Positions 55,073 through 64,000 of a stretch of 64,000 nt of DNA are shown piece after piece. Each line of letters starts with the position of its first letter. The stretch's first letter is position 1. This DNA is from Gyrodactylus bullatarudis. Its lineage: Eukaryota > Platyhelminthes > Monogenea > Gyrodactylidea > Gyrodactylidae. The stretch is taken from assembly GCA_012064415.1 (NCBI GenBank), contig SSNU01000110.1, positions 186,001 through 250,000 on the forward strand, given 5' to 3'. The notes beneath the pieces are model-generated. The model made no database searches, was not told where the DNA came from, and saw only the letters and a list, made by a program, of their open reading frames with translations. A program made the position numbers and the translations under genes.

Positions 55073-57984
55073 TTCTCTCACGAACAAGTGTTTTTTTATT
55101 TTTTTCACAACATATACAAAATGAGATTCAAAACTTTTTCAAGATCAATATGAAAGATACAGTAGTAGTCAGTCAAGTTTACTGAGCTAACTTTAAAGGA
55201 AACTAAAAAGAAGAAATATTTCTCCTCCTGACAAGCAATGATCAAGTGTTTCTTTTCAAGTTCATTTTGAAAAATGTTGAAGAAAACTAAAACAAATCAT
55301 TACGAAGAAATGTGTAGTAGTTTGGGGTGACATTATTATTTCTTTATAATCATTAGGTTTATATTTGCATAGTAGTAATAGGAATTGTCAGGTAAAGCAA
55401 GCCTGAAAGTGTACAATAATTCAAATTGTTCATTTATTATATATAGTATTTCGAATAATACCGAATAGTATTCCCAATGCTACGCTAAGAAATCTTGGGA
55501 TATGCGTGTTAGAATTTTCTCTGACTATCTTCAAACTAAAAGGTTAATTAGGCTGTCTATTATAAAAGAGGAGATTTGGAGGTTACAAATTGTCATTGAA
55601 CATGTGAGGTGTTATTTCTCCTTCTGTTACCCAGAAAAGTTTTACGAATTTCCCCATTTGTTAATGTCTTATCATGAAAGTGATTTCTCTCATCCTCTTG
55701 TATAGTAAGGGATGGAAAAAAGAAAGATATAGTGATACTCTTAAATGAAAAGATTTATCAAAAAGTATCATTGTGAAATCAAATTAGTTTTCCAATCTCT
55801 ACCTCAAACTACAATATTATACAAAATTTGAACTGACAAGGCTTAGCATATACAATCAGGTTCCCTTTTGGTATAAACAAAACGTCAATCCATAAAAGAT
55901 TAATGATTTTCGTATGTAGAGAATAGATCTGGATCAAATCTGCATAAGCTTATTTTTCTTCAACCAGATCAAGACAAAAAACATAGTATAGAGATAAAGT
56001 CTCAAAATTAATGTAAAACCATTCTGAATAAGAATTTCTGTGGAATAAAGATTTCTCGATTTCTTTTGACGAAATTGAGTTTCTATTAAAACCCAAATCC
56101 ATTCATGATTTTCTCATCAAAGTTTGAAAATCTCTTTGAGACATTTTTTGGGAACTTTGAGATTCGTTTATTGTAAATAGATTGTGTGATACTTTTGAGA
56201 TTTGTTTAATAAATAATAATTTATTACCGACTCTAAATAGTTTCCCCAGCGCGAATCTCACAATAATCAGACTTTATTCCAAGTAATTTAATTGTGATAT
56301 ATTTTCAGGTAAAATAGATTTTATTCTTATCTATGACAGCTAGAATTAGCCCATGGTTAATAACCATTGGTTATTCTCTACTGAAATTTCAAAAGATGAA
56401 TATGCAAATTAAAACATGAAGACTAGTTTCAGCCTAGATACAATGAATGAGATACAATTCCTCAAGGCCATGCCATATAGAATGAGAATAAGGCAAAGAT
56501 TTTATAATCATCAATCACTTGTGTGAAAGTACACGCATTTACATGGAGATTACAAGTATACTAACAGTAATAGCAACACCTTGAAATTGTAGCTCTGTAA
56601 ATGCATCCTTTCGGGATGAAGATGGAAAAGTCAATTGCCTCTAGCTAGATACTTTCAAGTAACTATTATAATTAACCTTTATTTATTTTTGAGAAACTCC
56701 ACCAACAGATGAATCCATAAAGTGTAGAGGAACGTACATCGATGTGTATATCATACCAAGATTTTGTGTAATTCATTCATATTCTGACTTTTTACATAAA
56801 ATTAACGATGATGAGTTTTATTTTGAATATGGTAGTTTTTTTTGGGATAACTATACAGAAATAAAATAAATCTATCCCCAATAAGATTTATTATTATCAA
56901 TACAATATTCTCCATAGTTAATTGACATTTTAAATTTAACATCTACACTCTTCCTCTCTCAAGTGTAATTGTGTAATGTAGGGGGATCAATCTAAATCCA
57001 AGTGTATTTACTGCCTATTTTGAATTGAATAAGCATTAAGAAATTACAGTATCTCTTAGCATAAGGTTTAATATTTAACCACTAGATCCGACTTTTACAG
57101 GCGATGAATGTATTATTTTAGACAATTCTATGACCCACCCACCCCCTAATCCTAGTGGATAAAAACTTTACATTTAGGAAAAATGGTAAAACTGGTTAGG
57201 AATGTATTCTATCATTACTTTTATTGATAAACAATCATCATTAAAAATAAATTACAAACTTCTAAATTCTTGTCTAAGAAAGTCAATCGTCTCTAATGTA
57301 TTTAAAGTAAAATGTGCATAGATAGAGGAACCCATTTGAAATGAGCAAAAAAACATAATGAATGTCAATCTGATAAAAAAGGAGGAGAGGTTTCCTCTAA
57401 AATTCTTGATCGTTTTTCTGATAATAACATGAATAAAATGTGATTGCAAATTTTGTTATCATGGTTGATTAGACTTTTTAAGACTTTGTTCATTTTTTTC
57501 TTATCTGGCAATGAATTCATCTGTGATTTTCTTATTTGTAAAAAAGGACATTCATTTCATATTTAGTAAATAGTAGTTACAATCAAATTTGAATAAGCTT
57601 ATTAAATTGAGTTTTAATTGAATATAAGAAGACACATGATTTTTATGCAGTCCAGTTATCTTGTTTTTATTTGAAGCCTTAAGAAAATAATTTACCTTGA
57701 AGTGAACACACTTATCTTTTATGAAATTTCAAGAGGGATTTCAATTGAAGCAACGAAATATTTAAATGCAATAAATGTTTAAAATTATTGTCTTGGAAGT
57801 AATATTCTTCCTTCAATCAAAATAGAATGAGTTCAACGTCAAGGTAAAAAATTTTCCCAATTTTTTGAAAATTTAGTATGCGTTAAGTTTTATACAAATC
57901 AAAATATACTTCATTCTCTAAAAACTCCAATAGATTATAAATTACAAAGTAGAATTTCCCAAATGTTTTTAGAAAATAGAATTT
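55073..57984. other. Non-coding region upstream of the cadherin gene
   Basis: About 2.9 kb with no supported exon or repeat pair. Presumably contains the cadherin promoter. The frames at 55502-55705 and 57252-57449 have no family features. Confidence 0.4.
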
Positions 57985-58192
57985 AGATGTTAGAATTCGA
58001 ATCCTGGCTATGGTGTACTGACGAGTCCTAATAAGGACAAAACGCGTCTAAATCTGCCACCGTGAGTTGAATATTATTTGACTATAACGTTGTTCGCTTG
58101 CTACCTGACTATGTTGTCTTCTGGTTCAAAATTATGAATATTATTTGATTCTCTTATGGAATTGACACCTGCTTATCCGAATTCTAACATCT
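57985..58192. repeat. 208-bp element with inverted ends and internal hammerhead-like motif
   Basis: Starts AGATGTTAGAATTCGAAT (57985) and ends with the complement TCCGAATTCTAACATCT (58176-58192), one mismatch. A hammerhead-like motif sits near its left end. No coding potential. The size and content recall animal retrozymes or schistosome-type hammerhead repeats, but only one copy is in view. Confidence 0.55.
58011..58064 (+). ncRNA. Hammerhead-ribozyme-like motif with GUCC/GGAC helix II
   Basis: Core CTGACGA (58018-58024), helix II GTCC-TAATAA-GGAC (58025-58038, four perfect pairs with a 6-nt loop), then AAA where GAA is required (58039-58041), a 6-nt self-complementary helix III ACGCGT, and cleavage-site C at 58048 in a GUC triplet. 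Helix I can form as TA/TA plus GGTG/CACC across an internal loop. Layout and helix II closely follow the hammerhead known from schistosome repeats and Penelope-like elements. The G12-to-A change should abolish cleavage, so this is read as a mutated copy. Confidence 0.7.
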
Positions 58193-61100
58193 AGGTGTGA
58201 GAAGACAATCTCAATCAAGTTTGAGTTCATATGGATATAGTAATTAGCAGTGACCACACTTTGCTAGTAGGTTCAATGTCCAATTGATTATATTCTGGAT
58301 ACTAAAAAGTGTTTTGAGTACTTGACTTTTTGAGGAAAGAATTAGACCTTTATATATTAATCATAAATTCTCATTTTCCTTCTATCTAGCTATAAATTTT
58401 TTTTATTCATAATAGAGCGAGTAAAACATTTATTTTCCGGACAATGTTTCTGCTGCAATGCGAATCTATTAGATCTAACTTAAAAAATATCATTTATAAA
58501 ATTTTTAATTCTCTGATTCCCCAAAAACCCATTTTCCCAAACATCTTCAACATATCCCAAATTAATCGGAATTTTTCACTAGAATATGCATTGCATATTA
58601 TGCAATACTGATTAAAAATACCTTACGAACCTATTTCAATTTAAAATCGCATTCAAACGGCTCAAAATTTGGATTTTAATCGATTGTAGTAGAAAAATTC
58701 ATTTAGTTTAGCTCTAAATTCCACATTTTCAGTTGGGATTTAGGGTATTTAAGCAAAATTTAAAATACGTGGTTTAATTATAATTAATTAATAATAAACT
58801 GTTTACGTTGAAAAATTCTCTTTGACCTTTGCACATGTTAAAAAAATTGGCCTCTCTCTAGTTTATGATCTGGTTCTTAGATTTATCCAAGGTTATCATT
58901 TGACGTCTCAGTACCGAAACGTCTGGAAGATGCTTTAGTAGAATCTTGGTTATATTTCAATAAAATCCACTTTTATTGATAAATTTAAAAATTGAGCCCT
59001 TTCAATCCAAGTCCGGGGTAAAATCCAAATCTTCAAAAAAAACTTTAAAAATTCAGATGAAATTATGTCAAAGTCAACTCTGTAATATTGAGAGTTCTGT
59101 CCTAATGGTAATAACAAATTCTAAACATAGTTAATAATAATGAAATATTTTTTCGATTCCAGAACGAGAGAGTGATCAAAAGTTGATTTTTAGCATCATT
59201 ATTAGACAGAGAAATCACCCCAGTATGAAAGTTGAATTTGGATTTCTTGATCCTTTTACTGTTTGAAAAATCAATCAAATTCGAGTTTTTGAGTTAAAAA
59301 TTTAAATTTGTGGGAAAATCATAGATTCCTGTCTTCATATTAACTGGCTTTAGATAACACAGGATGATGATTGAAACGAAAAGAAATTGCTGATACATTC
59401 AATGATAGTGGTCTAATTTCGGTTGTCAACATTATGTTTATTTTACATTTCGAGAGCAATTACAATTATAACAAGGGAAAGATATCTTTTTAAAAGTCAA
59501 CTCACTATTTCCCATCATGAAAAATCATCCAGTTAATCCAATTACCAACTTTATCGAAGATTCTCAACTCTCTTTTGCATAGGACCGTACGTTTATTTAT
59601 TTTACAAAAGTTCTCTTCTCTCTGATGAGATTATCCCATATTATATATGCACATACTCTGGAGATTTGTATTCATCTAGACATCTATCTTTCAACCAATC
59701 AGAATGAAGCAATCCTCTACCTGTACTAAAGAAAATGTAAAAACCCATTATTTTATTATCATTATTATCTTGGATACCTATAGGTAGATCTTATACATAG
59801 TATATATATATTAATGGCAAATGGATAATAATACTCCCCACTACTCAAGAGAGTGAACAAACATTTTATTGCCATCCTACTTAAACTAATCGTAATGGAC
59901 ATAAAAAAATAAAAAAACACTGATTTGTCATCTGGTAGATGCAGAGAGGAAGAAAAATTGAAGGAGAAAGTGGAAAATCTACACTAATAATATGTATAGA
60001 TATTAATGTGCCAAAATAAGAAACGAGATATTAGGAATAGATATAATTGCGTTGTTATAAGGTTGGTTCAAATTATAATGAACACTATACCAGAGAGTCT
60101 ATAGTGAATGGACTACTTACTAAGGGTATCTGTGTCTAAAAAATTATTTGATAAGTCATCGTTGGTGAAGACCATTATTTTTATTGCCTGTTAGCTTCCG
60201 ACTTGATGCTTACGAGAGTAATGATCTAGAGAAAAGGGAATTCACCGTTTTAATTCAGCAAGTTTGATGTCTAGGAATAACATGTTAGTTACATTCAAAA
60301 GAAGTTTGGAGTAATTCTCACTGAGTATTGGGATATTAAGGTCATTAAGCTTCAATCAATCCATGATGTACCTTCCATTCCCGTAGATTTTTCATTCACT
60401 CGAATAACTGATTTAAAATGATTTTGAATATTGAAACCTCTAAACAGTTTTAGTAAACAAAAATTAAAAATCTTACTCAACTCAACTAAAGTTTTAATTT
60501 TAATCATGAATCAGCATATTTTTACATACTGAACTGGCGTTAAACGGTTTAACTTAAACATAATTGGTAATCAAAAAAAGAACTTTTGAAATCCATCTGA
60601 ATAAATTTTTTTTTTCAAATACTTGATTAAAAAACAAAGAATTAATTAAAGTCATTCATAAATGACGAAATTTTAAAAAATGGTTTCGATAATCTTGATT
60701 TGAGTTCATCTTTGAAGTTTGTTAACCCTACATGTTTCAGTATAAAACTTTACATCTCGTTGTGGAGGATATTTTTATTAAATATTCAAATATTCAGAAT
60801 AAAACTGCTTCTAGAGACTAAAGATTTTATGACAATATTTTCAGAGATATTAGGAACGAGTTTTTGAAAAAATATATATGCTAGAAATAGGAGATTGCTT
60901 CACTGATAAAGCTCGTAATTTAGAAAAGGCAATTTTATGCATAAAAATGTGAGAAATCTTTCAAGCACCTTTATTATTAAAAAATTAGAACGATTTTATA
61001 TAAACTGTCATAAAATCAGATAAACATTTCTCTTACGAATACAATACAATTATGATCACAAATTAATCAGCCTGTTTACAAATAAATGCAATAAAACTTT

Positions 61101-62026
61101 AGTTTGAGCGAGGGAATTATTTTCACTTGACTGATGAAAGTTGTTATTCATACGAGCAACCAAGTAATGGATAGGTGTTATTATTTTGCATTGGAAAAAA
61201 AATATTTTGGCTGTATAAAATTGTTTGTTTGCCTAAAATTCTGGAATAAATCCCTATGTAGTACACAGTTTTCTCTTTATCTTTATTTCTATTCACTGCT
61301 GCTTATGAAAGATTGTCTTAGAACTTTTCTTTGCCTGAAAAATTATAGTTTTTATGTGTATTTTATGTTTCACATTATACGAGATCTTATTCTGTATTAT
61401 ATTTTCTCATTTTTACACTGCCAACTACACTACTTATCAAAATTGTTTAGTAGTATCCATATAATGAGGCAATTATTTTCTCATAGACGAGGAAGAAATG
61501 TTCCTGATGAACTAAAAAGGAATAATAAAAATCAAGTAGTCGTGTTTCTCAAGAGATAAAAATTCCATCAAAGTACGACATGATTTGATTCAAGATTAAA
61601 TATACTAATCACCAGAGCAAACAAGATAACACCTAATAACGCCCAATAAGACCCTTAAAAATATATATAAATAGTAGTCATAATAATAGGAATAGAAATT
61701 GCTTATAAATTAAATTATTGATTAAAAAATTATCAAGTTTTATGGGTTTTAATTAGATTTTTTTAGAACATTTAGAATATTCTAAACTAATTCGACCAGT
61801 TTTTTCTGTTATGGGCTGCGCACCTTAAGCTTTTCGGAAAAGTTCTATTTCGAATGAAAATTTTATGATTTTTGCCTGAAAATTTTAAATTGTGAGGCTA
61901 AATTCCCAAAATTAATAATACCTTGTATAAAACTTTATTCATAAAAGCATTTTATAGACAAATTAGTTAACCTTATTTTTTAATGACAAACCGATTTAAC
62001 CCAAAGAATCTATTTAATTTTTTATA
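58193..62026. other. Intergenic region, mostly unrecognised
   Basis: About 3.8 kb of AT-rich DNA. A lone MITE arm (CATAGATTCCTGTCTTCATA) lies near 59,325-59,355, matching the 15.6-kb fold-back arm. The plus frame 61134-61559 (141 codons) is aromatic and cysteine-rich in a way typical of AT-rich noise and is not called a gene. Confidence 0.4.
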
Positions 62027-62151
62027 GTCAGTAAAAAAAGAATTTTTTAATTTAGAGAAATATATATTTCGCCAGGTCTTATCAATCTCTAATCCTGGTT
62101 CAATTAAATGATTATAAATATTTGTTTAATGAAATTTATTTTAATGAAATT
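62027..62151 (-). repeat. 125-bp inverted repeat, left arm (flanks PLE2)
   Basis: Reverse complement of 63065-63189 over 125 bases with no gap and, by eye, one mismatch. It contains the minus-strand hammerhead-like relic 62052-62092. See the entry for PLE2. Confidence 0.92.
62052..62092 (-). ncRNA. Hammerhead-like relic in left arm of PLE2 inverted repeat
   Basis: Mirror copy of 63124-63164. In sense with the PLE2 reading frame and downstream of it, as expected for the 3' hammerhead of a Penelope-like element. Core mutated (TTGATAA in place of CTGATGA). Confidence 0.5.
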
Positions 62152-63064
62152 GTAAAATTATTGAAACGCTTCCAATTGATGAAAAACCAAAAAAACTTCT
62201 CTATTAATGAGTGTAGAAAAGAAAAAATTAAAAATCAATTGGGCCAAGGTAACTGCAAATCATGTAAATGGTTCTTCTGAATGCATAGGTTAGGATCTTT
62301 ATTCATGATTAGAAACTTCTCTCGGATTTGAGGTCTATAAGTTTATCGTTGGGACATTTGAATAAAATTTTGAAATTTTCTTCACTTCCTTGACAACCAC
62401 ATTGCTCTAGGTGCTTTTTTATTGAGGAACTCTTTCTTTTGAGGTGTTCTTTTATCCTAAAAGCTAGACGTCTTTGGGTTCTTCCTATGTATTTGGCACC
62501 ACATGTAGCCTGAAAGATGTAGATGAGATTTGATTGCTCAGATGGTTCTAATTTATCTTTAAGCTGGAATTTGAATAGACTTGTGGTTTTAAATACAACC
62601 TTCAATTGTATATCGTTATAATTTTCATTTACAAGTTTTGTCAATTTCCTTCTTAAATCATGACTAAAGCCATCTCCTTTGAACGATAATTTGACATAGA
62701 TCTGGATAGTTGCATCATTTTGTTCCTCTTGGTTATCTGTTTGGTTGTTTGCTTCATCTTCTAAAGCCTTTTCTATGTATTTGCGAACAAAATTCTGAGG
62801 ATATCCGTTTTCTCTGAGTCTTTCTTTTATCTCAATCTCTTTTAGGAATTCTTCCTCGCTGACAATTCTTCTGGTCCTCTTGATTAAGCCAATGATCAAA
62901 CCTGTTTTGTAACTTTTTTGGCAGAAACTTGAGAAATTTAGATATTTCCCGGTATCTGACTTCTTATGGTGGATATTTCTTTTAAGGGTTCCGTCAGGTT
63001 TTCTCGTTAGCTTTACGTCTAGTAAACTCAATGTGTTTTCTATTTCTTCCCCTTTTGTGAATTT
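62152..63064 (-). pseudogene. 5'-truncated Penelope-like element with GIY-YIG domain (PLE2)
   Basis: Open from 63064 down to 62309. Order: LLDVKLTRKPDG (end of RT/linker), SSFCQKSYKTGLIIGLIKRT, RRIVSEE, LSFKGDG, then the GIY-YIG nuclease: LIYIFQATCGAKYIGRTQ, RRLAFRIKEHL. The stop at 62309 follows a frame change: in the next frame LIMNKDPNLCIQKN continues, matching the tail of PLE1 (LINEEKPNLCVQKN). The RT domain is missing. Frame similarity to PLE1 shows the same family but considerable divergence. Both ends abut the 125-bp inverted repeats; the first ten codons of the open frame fall inside the right arm and are not element-encoded. Confidence 0.88.
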
Positions 63065-63189
63065 AATTTCATTAAAATAAATTTCATTAAACAAATATTT
63101 ATAATCATTTAATTGAACCAGGATTAGAGATTGATAAGACCTGGCGAAATATATATTTCTCTAAATTAAAAAATTCTTTTTATACTGAC
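63065..63189 (+). repeat. 125-bp inverted repeat, right arm (flanks PLE2)
   Basis: Pairs with 62027-62151. It lies at the truncated 5' end of PLE2, in the orientation opposite to the copy at the 3' end. Confidence 0.92.
63124..63164 (+). ncRNA. Hammerhead-like relic in right arm of PLE2 inverted repeat
   Basis: Helix I strands TTAGAGA (63124-63130) and TCTCTAA (63158-63164) pair over seven bases. Between them: TTGATAA, GACCTGGC, GAA, an ATATATAT helix III and cleavage-site T. The two core changes (C3 to T, G8 to A) predict an inactive ribozyme, but the helices and the GACCTGGCGAA block match the other copies. Confidence 0.5.
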
Positions 63190-63594
63190 GATGATGAATA
63201 ACTGTATGGGAATTTCGGACGTATATGTAAGTATACGTGAATATTTAATTTTTGTTACCTCGCTAATGACCAAGCTTATTATTGTATTATATTAGAATTT
63301 AAATATTAATCTAATCGCAATTAGTTCAATCTGAAAATCCAATAAAGATCATTTATCAAGTTGAAAATATTTATATTTTCATCTCAAGATATTCCGAAAT
63401 GTAATTGTACTGGTGGTAATAACAATTACTAGCTTTATGTAAAATCTTTGAAATATCCTTAAATTTCTTGGAATATTTATTGAAATGATGATTATTTTAA
63501 TTTTAATTTCAGTGAAGTTTCCATTGTAAAACAATGGAAGTGTTTTGATGAGCCTGAGATACGATGTTGAAACGCTAAGGAATTCCATTATTTT

Positions 63595-63759
63595 TTATTT
63601 ATACATAAATTTTATTCCTAAACTAATTTTAGATCTCTTTTTCTCATTTGATAGCCTTTTTTCAAATTCAAGAATTCTTTTCTTTTCAATTCTGTTTAGA
63701 TCTCTTGATGACTGAACACATTTGTGACAGGAGTCCATTAGATACTCCAAAGTAGCCAT
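63595..63759 (-). CDS. Possible small open reading frame or first exon
   Basis: 54 codons from the ATG at 63757-63759: begins MATLEYLMDSCHKCVQSS and becomes charged (EKKRILEFEKRLSNEKKRSK), unlike the random frames around it. It could be a 5' exon of a gene continuing to lower coordinates or simply chance. No family recognised. Confidence 0.25.
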   Translation of the reverse strand: MATLEYLMDSCHKCVQSSRDLNRIEKKRILEFEKRLSNEKKRSKISLGIKFMYK

Positions 63760-64000
63760 GGTACAATGCATTATGTAAGTAAGATTAAGGGGGACAAGAA
63801 ATAATTTGCATTACATTATCTTTTGTGAAGTGTATGACAAATAAGAGAAATCCCGAATAACAATATGCATCAAATATGAAAGTGTAATAAAATGAAAAAT
63901 TCTAATAAAAAGAATTTCAAGTGTTTATCTGACTCATTAAAAAGAAAAAACTTCCATCATTATTTTTGACATATGTGTAGCTACTTTCAAGTAAATACTT

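Noticed and set aside
61134..61559. 141-codon plus-strand frame
   Set aside because: Composition (F, Y, L, C, S rich) is what AT-rich noise gives; no motif, no neighbouring exons.

Overview
The window is nuclear DNA of an animal. It is AT-rich, uses the standard code, has spliced genes, and carries bilaterian families: Piezo, a Pax-binding-protein homologue, an Alx-type homeobox gene, a classical-type cadherin and a PKC. I cannot name the species from sequence alone. Many very short introns (23-38 nt) next to kilobase introns packed with transposons suggest a small-bodied, fast-evolving invertebrate (flatworm-like, mesozoan-like or a small crustacean); this is inference.

Layout. 1-6.5 kb (+): 3' half of a novel-type protein kinase C (C1 domain, kinase, V5 tail), with one LINE copy at its 5' side, another in its last intron, a TTAA-flanked MITE and a nested fold-back. 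6.6-32.75 kb (-): a complete Piezo mechanosensitive channel that I could join into 31 in-frame exons (2,301 codons). Its introns hold an apparently intact Tc1 transposon, a truncated Penelope-like element (PLE), a hAT element with a perfect 8-bp target duplication and several MITEs. 32.75-41.4 kb: a compact block of alternating genes: RPL30 (+), MRPS5 (-), IFT74 (+), MFF/Tango11 (-) and PAXBP1 (+), with start-to-start gaps of about 95-125 bp that must act as two-way promoters. 42.6-48.2 kb (+): ALX-type homeobox gene with four exons and a 3' PLE fragment in its last intron. 49.8-55.1 kb (-): transmembrane cadherin/protocadherin-like gene. 55-64 kb: mostly non-coding, with a hammerhead-like 208-bp element at 58.0 kb and a PLE fragment bounded by 125-bp inverted repeats at 62.0-63.2 kb.

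The two most unusual themes are (1) a class of 15 introns of only 23-38 nt in Piezo, IFT74 and PAXBP1, each GT-AG and each needed to keep frame, and (2) a scattered family of hammerhead-ribozyme-like motifs tied to Penelope-like retroelement 3' ends, together with inverted duplications at the truncated 5' ends of those elements. All calls are by reading; no search or structure program was run.
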